DNA of 64,000 nucleotides from Galbitalea sp036266835 (lineage in GTDB: Bacteria; Actinomycetota; Actinomycetes; Actinomycetales; Microbacteriaceae). Shown piece after piece: positions 6,684 through 14,889 of the stretch. The first letter of the stretch is position 1; every line of letters begins with the position of its first letter. The translations under genes were made by a program, and so were the position numbers. The notes beneath the pieces are model-generated. The model had not been told where the DNA came from and did not search any database. It saw only the letters and a program-made list of their open reading frames with translations. The stretch spans positions 1 to 64,000 of the forward strand of contig DATAXD010000012.1 in the NCBI GenBank assembly GCA_036266835.1, written 5' to 3'.

Positions 6684-7562
6684 TCAGCGGGCAGGTCCTG
6701 TCGGCACGCGGATGGTGCCCTCTTGCGCGACGCTCGCGAGCAGCACGCCGTCGCGACTGAAGATGCGCCCGAACGAAAGCCCGCGACCGCCGACTGCGTT
6801 CGGTGACTCCTGCACGTACAGCATCCATTCGTCGACCCGTCCGAATCGGTGCCACCACATCGCGTGGTCGAGGCTCGCGACCTTGAGCCCGGGGGTTGCC
6901 CAGGCGATCCCGTGCCGGCGCAGAATCGGCTCGAGCAACGTGTAATCGCTCAGATACGCCATCGCCGCTCGGTGCAGGTTGGGTTCGTCCGTGAGTTTCC
7001 CGATGGCCTTGATCCAGACAGCCTGCTGCGCCGAGCGATCCTCGTCGCCGCGCAGCCAGATCGGAGACTTCACGTGACGGATGTCAAACGGACGATCGCT
7101 CGCCCAGGACTTCGCGACCGGATGATCGATACCCTTCAGCGTGTCCGCCGTGCTCGGCAGCGACTCGGGGTCGGGCACATCGGCTGGCATCTCGACCTGG
7201 TGATCGAGCCCTTCGTCTTCGGTCTGGAACGACGCGATCATCGACAGGATCGGTACGCCCGTTTGGTAGGCCTGCGTGCGTCTCGTCGTGAACGAGCGGC
7301 CGTCATGAATCCGGTCGACCGAGAAGGTGATCGGCTGCTCGACGTCGCCCGGCCGCAGGAAGTAGGCGTGCATCGAGTGGATGGGGCGGTCATCCGGCAC
7401 CGTGCGCTCGGCGGCGACCACGGACTGCGCGAGAACCTGCCCGCCGAAGACCCTCCCGTGCGCCTGCCATTGACTGGGCCCCGTGAAGATGTCCTCGGTG
7501 GTTCGAGCCCCCGTGTCGGTCAGATTGAGAGTGGCCAGAAGTCCCGACAATGGGTCGCTCAT
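6684..7562 (-). CDS. tesB: Acyl-CoA thioesterase II
   Basis: A 292-residue TesB with the usual double-hotdog layout. The N-terminal half has GRVFGGQVLAQSVVAA and HSMHAYFLRPGD; the middle has FTTRRTQAYQTG; the C-terminal half has ASLDHAMWWHRFGRVDEWMLY, with the catalytic Asp in SLDHAMW. It hydrolyses medium- and long-chain acyl-CoA. The ATG at 7562 is 6 nt from TAAACT, so it is probably leaderless. It is divergent from the gene at 7584, and only 21 bp separate the two starts, so their -10 boxes overlap. Confidence 0.92.
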   Translation of the reverse strand: MSDPLSGLLATLNLTDTGARTTEDIFTGPSQWQAHGRVFGGQVLAQSVVAAERTVPDDRPIHSMHAYFLRPGDVEQPITFSVDRIHDGRSFTTRRTQAYQTGVPILSMIASFQTEDEGLDHQVEMPADVPDPESLPSTADTLKGIDHPVAKSWASDRPFDIRHVKSPIWLRGDEDRSAQQAVWIKAIGKLTDEPNLHRAAMAYLSDYTLLEPILRRHGIAWATPGLKVASLDHAMWWHRFGRVDEWMLYVQESPNAVGGRGLSFGRIFSRDGVLLASVAQEGTIRVPTGPAR

Positions 7563-7568
7563 GTCCTA

Positions 7569-7574
7569 AGTTTA
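7569..7574 (-). promoter_or_regulatory. -10 box (TAAACT) of tesB
   Basis: TAAACT on the minus strand, 6 nt before the tesB ATG. It overlaps the opposing -10 at 7573-7578. Confidence 0.5.
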
Positions 7575-7578
7575 GAAC
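7573..7578 (+). promoter_or_regulatory. Possible -10 box (TAGAAC) of the gene at 7584
   Basis: TAGAAC lies 5 nt before the ATG at 7584. It departs from TAnnnT at the last base and overlaps the tesB -10 by two bases. Confidence 0.35.
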
Positions 7579-7583
7579 TGAAG

Positions 7584-8267
7584 ATGAGCCCATCATTTAC
7601 TCTCGTTGATGCCCTTGCTCTCAGGGATCTCAAGGTGTACCTGTCGCGAGCGGCTCGCATCGAAGAGGGCTCGGTTCGGCTCATCGGCGGTGGAGGTATC
7701 CTCGCGGTCTATGTTGCCGTGATCTATCCGGCCGGCCTTCTGGATGAGGTGCCGACGGTTCTGGGCCTGCGAACGTTCGCGCTGACGAGCACGGAAGCCG
7801 TCGATGCAGTGGTTCCGATTCGATCACTCCTCGAACGCGCCAACCGGGCGGAAGCCGCCGCGATGGATGACAGCCAGCCGATCACGATGACCGTCCCGAT
7901 GGGCGTGAACACCGTGACCTGGGCGGCCATCTCGCCACCGCGAGGCGGATGGCATCCGGAGCCGTCGACGACGAGTGGACTTCTCGATGAGGTTGCACGG
8001 TCGGGAATCGACGAGGTGGCGTCCGCGATTCCGACCGGCACGGGTGCGCAGATCGTGCAGCGGGTGCGCGCCGAAGTCTGGGGACGCGCGATCAGCGGAC
8101 TCGAGGATGTGCCGGCCGGAGGCGCCTTCGCAGCGCTTTCGCTGGGATTCCTCGGCGACCTGGCGGCCGACGAGGTCCAAATCTTCGAGTCCGGTCCCTG
8201 GACCCGGCTCACCTCACCGCGCGGTCACATCCTGATCAAGCGCAAAGCCTGGCGCCTGGCCCGCTGA
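7584..8267 (+). CDS. Conserved protein of unknown function
   Basis: A 227-residue protein starting MSPSFTLVDA. The frame is open upstream, but that part is antisense to tesB, and 7584 is the first start clear of it. There is no signal peptide or clear membrane segment; the middle has SQPITMTVPMGVNTVTWAAISPPRGGW and the end TRLTSPRGHILIKRKAWRLAR. The overall look is a soluble alpha/beta protein. I believe similar proteins occur in Microbacteriaceae but recognise no named domain. It ends 9 bp before the convergent nitroreductase-like gene. Confidence 0.72.
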   Translation: MSPSFTLVDALALRDLKVYLSRAARIEEGSVRLIGGGGILAVYVAVIYPAGLLDEVPTVLGLRTFALTSTEAVDAVVPIRSLLERANRAEAAAMDDSQPITMTVPMGVNTVTWAAISPPRGGWHPEPSTTSGLLDEVARSGIDEVASAIPTGTGAQIVQRVRAEVWGRAISGLEDVPAGGAFAALSLGFLGDLAADEVQIFESGPWTRLTSPRGHILIKRKAWRLAR

Positions 8268-8276
8268 GCCCGCTCG

Positions 8277-8696
8277 CTACTTAACGGGCGTTAGGACGAC
8301 GAGGGGGATCTTGCGGTCCGTCTTGGTCTGGTACTCGGCGAATCCGGGGCGCGCGTCGCCGATGAGCTTGTAGCGGGCGGTGCGCTCGGGCTCCGGCATG
8401 ACCGAGGCGACCGCGTCGTACTCCTCGATGCCGTTGTCGCCGGCGGCTTCAACGTGCACGTGCGGGTTCTTGACCAGGTTGTGGTACCAGTGCGGATGCG
8501 TCGGCGCACCACCCTTGGACGCGACAATGATGCGGTTATCCCCATCCGGGAACCAGGCCACCGGGCTGACGCGCTTCTCGCCGGACTTCGCCCCCGTGGT
8601 CGTCACGAGCAGCAGCTTCATGCCGGTGAACGGACCACCGACAGCGCCGTTATTCTCGTGGAATTCGTTGATGATCTTGTCGTTCCATTCGCTCAT
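8277..8696 (-). CDS. Deazaflavin (F420)-dependent nitroreductase-family protein
   Basis: A 139-residue protein of the Ddn/DUF385 split-barrel family, which binds deazaflavin F420 (some members other flavins or haem). Typical stretches are GPFTGMKLLLVTTTGAKSG, then RVSPVAWFPDGDN, VASKGGAPTHPHWYHNLVKN and PGFAEYQTKTDRKIPLVVL. The ATG at 8696 lies 7 nt after TAGTGT. A longer frame starting at 8834 would overlap the upstream gene heavily and is not family-like. The TAG of TAGTGT is also the stop codon of the upstream flavoprotein gene, so promoter and stop share bases. The substrate cannot be told. Confidence 0.85.
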   Translation of the reverse strand: MSEWNDKIINEFHENNGAVGGPFTGMKLLLVTTTGAKSGEKRVSPVAWFPDGDNRIIVASKGGAPTHPHWYHNLVKNPHVHVEAAGDNGIEEYDAVASVMPEPERTARYKLIGDARPGFAEYQTKTDRKIPLVVLTPVK

Positions 8697-8703
8697 GGGT
8701 TCA

Positions 8704-8709
8704 ACACTA
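8704..8709 (-). promoter_or_regulatory. -10 box (TAGTGT) sharing the upstream stop codon
   Basis: TAGTGT on the minus strand begins with the TAG stop (8709-8707) of the flavoprotein dehydrogenase and lies 7 nt before the ATG at 8696. Confidence 0.5.
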
Positions 8710-10356
8710 AAGCTTTGCGACGGCGCGACCGGCCGCGCGACCACTGAAGAGGCAACCACCAAGGAACGTACCCTCGAGCGATCGGTATCCGTGAACGCCG
8801 CCTCCGCCGAACCCGCTCGCTTCGCCAGCCGCAAAGAGGCCGGGAAGAGGATCGCCGCTCGCTCCCAGGGCTTGCGATTCGAGGTTGGTTTCGATGCCGC
8901 CGAGGCTCTTCCGGGTGAGGATGTGCAGCTTCACCGCGATGAGCGGACCGGCTTTCGGATCGAGGATGCGGTGGGGCTTGGCTACCCGGATGAGCTTGTC
9001 GCCGAGATAGTTGCGCGCCTGCCGGAGCGCGGTGACCTGAGCGTCCTTGGTGAACTCGTTCGCCAGCTCGCGGTCACGGCTCTCGATCTCTTCGCGAACC
9101 AGTGCAGGATCCAACTGGACGTCTGGCGACTTCTTCTGCATGCCGGCGATGAGCTCGTCGAGAGTGTCGGCGACGATGAAGTCCTCGCCCTTGTTCTTGA
9201 ACGCCTCGACCGGTCCCGGCGCACCCTTGCCGACTCGCTTGAGCAGGAGTCGGATGCTCTTGCCGGTGAAGTCCGGATTCTGCTCGCTGCCCGAGAGCGC
9301 GAATTCCTTCTCGATGATCTTCTGAGTGAGCACGAACCAGCTGTAACCGTGGCCGGTAGCGGCGATGTGCTCGAGGGTGCCGAGCGTATCGAACCCGGGG
9401 AACAGGGGAGCGGGCAGGCGCCTGCCGGTCGCGTCGAGCCACATGGATGACGGGCCCGGCAGGATCCGGATGCCGTGCTTCGCCCACACCGGCGCATAGT
9501 TCGTGATGCCCTCGACGTAGTGCCACATCCGGTCGCTGTTGATGACGCGTGCGCCCGCCTTCTCGGCGATGCCGACGCCACGCCCGTCGACGGATGCGGG
9601 GACTCCGCTCAGCAGGTCGTCGGGCGCCTTGCCCATCCGCTTCGGCCACTGCTTGCGCACGAGCTCGTGGTTGCCGCCGATGCCTCCAGTGGTGACGATG
9701 ACCGCTGGAGCACGCAGGTCGAAGCTGCCGGCGACTTCCCGGTTGCTGGCGGCGCCGCGCTCGGCGTCATCCGGAGCCAGGACCGCGCCGCGAACGCCGA
9801 CGACCGCGCCCTTCTCGACGATCAGCTCGTCCATGCGGTGGCGGAATCGGATGTCGACGAGCCCCTTCGCGATGCCCTCCCGGAGTCTCGCTTCGAACGG
9901 GGCGACGACGCCAGGCCCGGTGCCCCAGGTGATGTGGAATCGGGGCACCGAGTTGCCGGGGCCATTCGCGGTGTAGCCGCCGCGTTCGGCCCACCCGACG
10001 ACCGGGAAGAACTTCACGCCGCGCTCACGCAGCCAGGCGCGCTTCTCGGTGGCGGCGAATTGCAGGTAGGCCTCCGCCCATTTGCGTGGCCAGGCATCCT
10101 CTTCGCGGTCGAAGCCGGCGGTTCCGAGCCAGTCCTGGCGCGCGAGTTCGAGGCTGTCTTTGATGCCGAATCGCCGTTGCTCGGGTGAGTCGATCAGGAA
10201 GATTCCGCCGAACGACCACCAGGCCTGGCCGCCGAGGCTCGCCTCCGGCTCCTGGTCGAGCACGATGATCGACTTGCCGGCGTCGATGAGCTCGGCTGCG
10301 GCCACGAGACCGGCGAGTCCGGCGCCGACGATGATCACGTCTGGTTTGCTCGGCAC
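8707..10356 (-). CDS. FAD-binding dehydrogenase (fumarate reductase/ketosteroid dehydrogenase-like flavoprotein)
   Basis: A 549-residue flavoprotein. The N-terminal Rossmann motif VIIVGAGLAGLVAAAELIDAG (starting at residue 8) binds FAD; a long substrate-binding insert follows (QAWWSFGGIFLIDS, GWAERGGYTANGPGNS) and the C-terminal FAD-closing segment has GLFAAGEASGFGGGGVHGYRS and EGTFLGGCLFSGRAAG. This is the FAD-binding dehydrogenase family found as single genes in many actinobacteria, related to 3-ketosteroid delta-1-dehydrogenase; the substrate is unknown. The GTG at 10356 has GGAG about 10 nt upstream. It ends 10 bp before the F420-type protein, so the two may be functionally linked. Confidence 0.88.
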   Translation of the reverse strand: MPSKPDVIIVGAGLAGLVAAAELIDAGKSIIVLDQEPEASLGGQAWWSFGGIFLIDSPEQRRFGIKDSLELARQDWLGTAGFDREEDAWPRKWAEAYLQFAATEKRAWLRERGVKFFPVVGWAERGGYTANGPGNSVPRFHITWGTGPGVVAPFEARLREGIAKGLVDIRFRHRMDELIVEKGAVVGVRGAVLAPDDAERGAASNREVAGSFDLRAPAVIVTTGGIGGNHELVRKQWPKRMGKAPDDLLSGVPASVDGRGVGIAEKAGARVINSDRMWHYVEGITNYAPVWAKHGIRILPGPSSMWLDATGRRLPAPLFPGFDTLGTLEHIAATGHGYSWFVLTQKIIEKEFALSGSEQNPDFTGKSIRLLLKRVGKGAPGPVEAFKNKGEDFIVADTLDELIAGMQKKSPDVQLDPALVREEIESRDRELANEFTKDAQVTALRQARNYLGDKLIRVAKPHRILDPKAGPLIAVKLHILTRKSLGGIETNLESQALGASGDPLPGLFAAGEASGFGGGGVHGYRSLEGTFLGGCLFSGRAAGRAVAKL

Positions 10357-10414
10357 TTAGTGAAACTCCTTCGTTTCGTTACCGCCAGATTAGCCAGTCG
10401 CGGGAAGATTGAGC

Positions 10415-10795
10415 ATGGCACTGACGATCAACCAGATTACGTTCGACTGCTCGGATCCGCTGAAGCTCGCGGCGTTCTGGGCGGCAGCCATGGGCTGGGC
10501 AGGCGCTGACGACGCCAAGCCGGACGACGAAGAGGTCGCGGTCGTGTCGGCTGATAAGAGCAGGGTGCTCCTCTTCATCCGCGTTCCGGAGGGCAAAGCC
10601 GTCAAGAATCGCGTGCACCTGGATGTGTCGCCGACGGACTCGACGCGAGACGCCGAGGTCGAGCGGCTCGTCGGACTCGGCGCATCCGTCTATGACGACC
10701 GCCGCCTCGAGGACGGACGGGGCTGGGTGGTCATGCGTGATCCGGAGGGAAACGAGTTCTGCGTAGAACGCTCCGAGGCCGAGCGCACAACCTAG
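10415..10795 (+). CDS. VOC (glyoxalase-like) family protein
   Basis: A 126-residue protein with two beta-alpha-beta-beta-beta units: MALTINQITFDCSDPLKLAAFW at the start, then NRVHLDVSPTD and VMRDPEGNEFCVE at the end. This fold uses a metal centre in glyoxalases, ring-cleaving dioxygenases and resistance proteins; this one is of the short unassigned type. The ATG at 10415 has GGGAAG 7 nt upstream; a TTG two codons earlier is possible but less good. The stop is 10 bp from the convergent IclR gene. Confidence 0.85.
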   Translation: MALTINQITFDCSDPLKLAAFWAAAMGWAGADDAKPDDEEVAVVSADKSRVLLFIRVPEGKAVKNRVHLDVSPTDSTRDAEVERLVGLGASVYDDRRLEDGRGWVVMRDPEGNEFCVERSEAERTT

Positions 10796-10805
10796 TACCG
10801 CGGAA

Positions 10806-11573
10806 TCAGGATCGGCCGATCAGACGGGCTGTCAGCGAATCGGCCGTCGTCCGGACGGATGCGCCGAGTGCGGCGCGTGCGGCGGTGTCCGCGGCATCCG
10901 TGCGGAAGGTCACGCCCACCGAGGCGATCGGGTATCCGTTCGAGTCCAGCGCCGCTGCGCCGACCGACGCGTAGTCGGCCGAGATTTCGCCGTCCTCGTC
11001 CGCCCAGCCGTCGCTGCGAGCGCGCTCGAGGATGTGGTCGAGCTGGGCGCGCGTGCGCGGCCCGGTGCCTGCCCGCACGATCAGGTCGCGGTCGTGCGGA
11101 TACAGCGCGGTGACCTGACTCGCGGACAGGCCCGCAAGCATCGAGCGTCCGGTCGCCGTGAGGTGCGCGGGCAGCCGGACCCCGATTCGCGACACCGTGG
11201 TGGGCGCGCGGAAACCCTGGATCCGGGCGACGTACATGACATCCGACCCGCTGAGCACAGCGAGATGTGCGACGACGGGGATCGCCACGCCCGCGACGAG
11301 CCGCTCGAGCAGCGGAACGGCCAGTCGTCCGAGACGCTCGGTGCGCACGGATGACGTACCGATCTCGGAAAGCAGGCTGGAGAGCCCATACGCCTGGACT
11401 TCGGGATAGTGCACGAGAAATCCCTCGTCCATGATCACAGCGAGTAGCTGGTACGCCGATGATCGGGGCAAACCTAGGTCGCGGGCGAGTGTCGTCGCCC
11501 GCACTGGTCCACTGCGATTGGACAGATAGCGCAGAACCCGAAGCGTGTTGCGTGCCGCGGGTATTTCAGGCAT
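10806..11573 (-). CDS. IclR family transcriptional regulator of the hut operon
   Basis: A 255-residue IclR-type regulator: an N-terminal winged helix-turn-helix (about 5-65: RNTLRVLRYLSNRSGPVRATTLARDLGLPRSSAYQLL) and a C-terminal GAF-like ligand domain (SDVMYVARIQGFRAPTTVSRIGVRLPAHLTATGRSMLAGL, then DGWADEDGEISADYASVGAAAL). It is divergent from hutH, with a perfect palindrome 9 bp upstream of its own start, so it probably controls the histidine-utilisation operon and itself; urocanate or histidine as effector is a guess from hut systems in general. The ATG has GGAGAGG close upstream. Confidence 0.88.
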   Translation of the reverse strand: MPEIPAARNTLRVLRYLSNRSGPVRATTLARDLGLPRSSAYQLLAVIMDEGFLVHYPEVQAYGLSSLLSEIGTSSVRTERLGRLAVPLLERLVAGVAIPVVAHLAVLSGSDVMYVARIQGFRAPTTVSRIGVRLPAHLTATGRSMLAGLSASQVTALYPHDRDLIVRAGTGPRTRAQLDHILERARSDGWADEDGEISADYASVGAAALDSNGYPIASVGVTFRTDAADTAARAALGASVRTTADSLTARLIGRS

Positions 11574-11581
11574 AGCCTCTC

Positions 11582-11601
11582 CTGTCTGAAATATCAGACA
11601 G
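11582..11601. promoter_or_regulatory. Palindromic operator in the IclR-hutH intergenic region
   Basis: Perfect inverted repeat CTGTCTGA-AATA-TCAGACAG. It lies 9 bp from the IclR start and 53 bp from the hutH start, a position suited to shared control by the IclR regulator. Confidence 0.75.
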
Positions 11602-11653
11602 TTTATGTCAAATCGCTCTCGTCGTCGTCGAATCCGCCGAGTTCAATGGCGTT

Positions 11654-13210
11654 GTGATCGATACCGACCTGACCGTAACCGTGGGAGTCGGCGCGCTGTC
11701 CTTTGAGGATGTCGTTGCCGTAGCCCGCAGCAACGCCCGAGTAGAACTCGCTGACCGGGCGCGCGACGCGATGGCGGCGAGCCGTTCAATAGTCGAGGCG
11801 CTCGCTGCAGATACCCTGCCGCACTACGGCATCTCGACCGGGTTCGGCGCCCTCGCGAGCAAGCAGATCCCGGTCGAACGGCGCGCGCAGCTTCAACGTT
11901 CGCTGGTGCGCAGCCATGCAGCTGGCTCTGGTGCCGAGGTCGAACGCGAGGTCATCCGGGCACTCATGCTGAACCGGCTTTCGACTCTCGCGACCGGCCG
12001 CACCGGTGCCCGGCCAATCCTCGCCGAGACCTACGTGGCACTCCTCAACGCGGGAATCACCCCGCTCGTGTTCGAGTACGGCAGCCTCGGCTGCTCCGGT
12101 GACCTCGCGCCGCTCGCCCATTGCGCGCTCGCGCTGCTCGGAGAAGGCCAGGTCCGCGACGCCGACGGCACCCTGATGCCGGCGGCCGACGCACTCAACG
12201 CGGCCGGTATCACCCCGATCGTCCTTGAGGAAAAGGAGGGCCTCGCCCTCATTAACGGAACGGATGGCATGCTCGGCATGCTTGTGCTCGCCATTACCGA
12301 CCTGCGTGCGCTGGTCACCACCGCCGACCTCGCCGCCGCGATGAGCGTCGAGGGACTGCAGGGAACGGATGCCGTCTTCGCCGCCGACCTGCAGGCGCTT
12401 CGTCCGCAGGTGGGCCAGGCCCTCTCCGCCGCGAATATGCTTGCTCTCCTCAAAGGTTCGCCGATGCTGTCCAGCCCCGAGGGGTTCACCCGAGTTCAGG
12501 ACGCCTACTCGCTGCGCTGCGCACCACAGGTTCACGGCGGCGTGCGCGACACGATCGACCACGCGGCCGCGGTCGCGGGGCGCGAGCTGGCATCCGCCAT
12601 CGACAACCCGGTGATCACGCTCGACGGGCGCGTCGAGTCCAACGGCAACTTCCACGGGGCTCCGGTGGGCTATGTACTCGACTTCCTGGCCATCGTGACA
12701 GCCGACCTGGCGAGTATGAGCGAGCGGCGCACCGACCGCTTCCTGGACGTCTACCGCAGCCACGGTCTCAACGCGTTTCTCGCCGACGACCCCGGAGTCG
12801 ACTCCGGGCACATGATCGCGCAGTACACGCAGGCCGGGATCGTCAGCGAGCTGAAGCGGCTTGCCGCGCCGGCATCCGTCGACTCGATCCCGTCGTCAGC
12901 GATGCAGGAAGACCACGTCTCGATGGGCTGGAGTGCGGCACGCAAGCTGCGCCGCGCGATCGACGGAGCCCAGCGGGTGATCGCGATCGAGCTTCTCACG
13001 TCGTCGCGTGCGATCGACATGCGGGCTCCCATCAAGCCCGCTGCGGCGTCGGCCGCGGTAGTCGCCGAACTCCGCAAATCGGTGCCGGCGCCGGGCACCG
13101 ATCGCTACCTTGCCCCCGACATTGCCGCAGCCGTCGCCGGCGTCCAGGACGGATCGCTCCTTGCCGCCGCCGCATCCGTAGTCTCGAAAGCAGGAGGTTC
13201 ACTGAAATGA
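11654..13210 (+). CDS. hutH: Histidine ammonia-lyase
   Basis: A 518-residue HutH that removes ammonia from L-histidine to give urocanate, the first step of histidine breakdown. Tyr58 in HYGISTGFGAL and the cofactor-forming loop GSLGCSGDLAPLAH are visible. The MIO prosthetic group forms from Cys147-Ser148-Gly149 here, in place of the more common Ala-Ser-Gly; I recall this Cys variant from other actinobacterial enzymes. The later NGNFHGAP and QEDHVSMG motifs are intact. The GTG at 11654 starts MIDTDLTVTV. Its stop overlaps the hutU start (ATGA), so the genes are translationally coupled. Confidence 0.95.
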   Translation: MIDTDLTVTVGVGALSFEDVVAVARSNARVELADRARDAMAASRSIVEALAADTLPHYGISTGFGALASKQIPVERRAQLQRSLVRSHAAGSGAEVEREVIRALMLNRLSTLATGRTGARPILAETYVALLNAGITPLVFEYGSLGCSGDLAPLAHCALALLGEGQVRDADGTLMPAADALNAAGITPIVLEEKEGLALINGTDGMLGMLVLAITDLRALVTTADLAAAMSVEGLQGTDAVFAADLQALRPQVGQALSAANMLALLKGSPMLSSPEGFTRVQDAYSLRCAPQVHGGVRDTIDHAAAVAGRELASAIDNPVITLDGRVESNGNFHGAPVGYVLDFLAIVTADLASMSERRTDRFLDVYRSHGLNAFLADDPGVDSGHMIAQYTQAGIVSELKRLAAPASVDSIPSSAMQEDHVSMGWSAARKLRRAIDGAQRVIAIELLTSSRAIDMRAPIKPAAASAAVVAELRKSVPAPGTDRYLAPDIAAAVAGVQDGSLLAAAASVVSKAGGSLK

Positions 13211-14889
13211 CCATCACCGAATCCCGTCAGTCGGTCGCCCGCCCGGTCAAGGCCTGGCGCGGAACCGAGTTGCACACGCTTGGCTGGCCGCAGGAAGCTG
13301 CGCTGCGGATGCTACAGAACAACCTCGATCCGGAGGTCGCCGAGCATCCCGACGCGCTGGTCGTCTATGGCGGCAGCGGCAAGGCCGCTCGCGACTGGAA
13401 CAGTTTCGACGCGATCGTGCGAACGCTGTCGACGCTCAAGAACGACGAGACCATGCTCGTGCAATCGGGCAAGCCGGTGGGTGTACTGCAGACGCACGAG
13501 TGGGCGCCGCGCGTGTTGCTCGCCAACTCCAACCTGGTCGGCGACTGGGCCAACTGGGACGAGTTTCGGCGGCTGGAGCAGCTCGGACTGACGATGTACG
13601 GCCAGATGACCGCGGGCTCGTGGATCTACATCGGAACCCAGGGCATCCTGCAGGGCACCTACGAGACCTTCTCAGCTGTCGCCGCGAAGAGGTTCGGCGG
13701 AACGCTCGCCGGCACGATCACCCTCACCGGAGGGCTCGGCGGAATGGGCGGCGCGCAGCCACTCGCCGTGACAATGAACGACGGCGTCGCGATCTGCGTG
13801 GATGTCGATCCGTCGCGCATCGCGCGTCGCATCGAGCACGCTTACCTCGACGTCGAGGCGAAATCGATCGAGCACGCGCTCGAGCTCGCCTACGCGGCAC
13901 GGGATGCGAAGAAGCCGTTGTCGATCGGACTGCTCGGCAACGCGGCATCCGTATTTCCGAGACTGCTCGAAATGGGCGCCGAAATTGACATCGTCACCGA
14001 CCAGACGAGTGCGCATGATCCGCTCGCGTATCTTCCGCTCGAGTGGTCGTTCGCCGAATGGCACGCGGCTCGCGAAGCCGACCCATCTGGGTTCGCGGAT
14101 GCCGCCCGGCACTCGATGGCCAAGCAGGTCGAGGCGATGGTCGGGTTCCAGAAGGCGGGCGCCGAGGTGTTCGACTATGGGAACAACATCCGCACCGAGG
14201 CGAAGGCGGCCGGATACGCGGATGCGTTCGCCTTCCCGGGATTCGTGCCCGCCTACATCCGTCCGCTGTTCTCCGAGGGCAAGGGTCCATTCCGCTGGGC
14301 GGCGCTGAGTGGCGATCCCGAGGACATCTACAAGACCGACCGTGCCGTGCTCGAGCTGTTCCCGGAGAACCAGTCGCTGGCGAAGTGGATCAGGATGGCT
14401 GGCGAGCGCGTGCACTTCCAGGGCCTGCCAGCGCGCATCTGCTGGCTCGGTTACGGGGAACGCGACAAGGCGGGACTGAAGTTCAACGACATGGTCGCCT
14501 CGGGCGAGCTGAAGGCTCCGATCGTGATCGGGCGCGACCACCTCGACTCGGGCTCGGTCGCCTCGCCCTACCGTGAGACCGAAGCGATGAAGGATGGCTC
14601 GGACGCGATCGCCGACTGGCCGCTGCTCAATGCCCTGGTGAACACCGCGTCGGGCGCGACCTGGGTTTCGATTCACCACGGCGGTGGCGTCGGAATCGGC
14701 CGATCGATCCACGCCGGTCAGGTCACGGTTGCCGATGGCACCGCGCTCGGTGGCGAGAAGCTCGCCCGAGTGCTCAGCAACGATCCGGCAATGGGCGTCA
14801 TCCGCCACGTGGACGCCGGTTACTACGAAGCGATCGCGGTCGCGGATAACCTCGGGGTACGGGTACCGATGCGCGAAGGAGACCGTTGA
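13207..14889 (+). CDS. hutU: Urocanate hydratase
   Basis: A 560-residue HutU that converts urocanate to 4-imidazolone-5-propionate using tightly bound NAD as an electrophile. Family stretches are plain: VVYGGSGKAARDW, HEWAPRVLLANSNLVGDWA, MTAGSWIYIGTQGILQGTYETF, the glycine-rich TLTGGLGGMGGAQPLAVTM, and near the end WVSIHHGGGVGIGRSIHAGQ. Length is normal. It overlaps hutH by 4 bases at the start and the M20 hydrolase gene by 4 at the end. Confidence 0.96.
   Translation: MTITESRQSVARPVKAWRGTELHTLGWPQEAALRMLQNNLDPEVAEHPDALVVYGGSGKAARDWNSFDAIVRTLSTLKNDETMLVQSGKPVGVLQTHEWAPRVLLANSNLVGDWANWDEFRRLEQLGLTMYGQMTAGSWIYIGTQGILQGTYETFSAVAAKRFGGTLAGTITLTGGLGGMGGAQPLAVTMNDGVAICVDVDPSRIARRIEHAYLDVEAKSIEHALELAYAARDAKKPLSIGLLGNAASVFPRLLEMGAEIDIVTDQTSAHDPLAYLPLEWSFAEWHAAREADPSGFADAARHSMAKQVEAMVGFQKAGAEVFDYGNNIRTEAKAAGYADAFAFPGFVPAYIRPLFSEGKGPFRWAALSGDPEDIYKTDRAVLELFPENQSLAKWIRMAGERVHFQGLPARICWLGYGERDKAGLKFNDMVASGELKAPIVIGRDHLDSGSVASPYRETEAMKDGSDAIADWPLLNALVNTASGATWVSIHHGGGVGIGRSIHAGQVTVADGTALGGEKLARVLSNDPAMGVIRHVDAGYYEAIAVADNLGVRVPMREGDR

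Noticed and set aside
5689..6858. Long minus-strand frame across ettA, the thioesterase and part of tesB
   Set aside because: It runs through three real genes and a repeat, is Arg-rich and low in complexity, and has no family signature.
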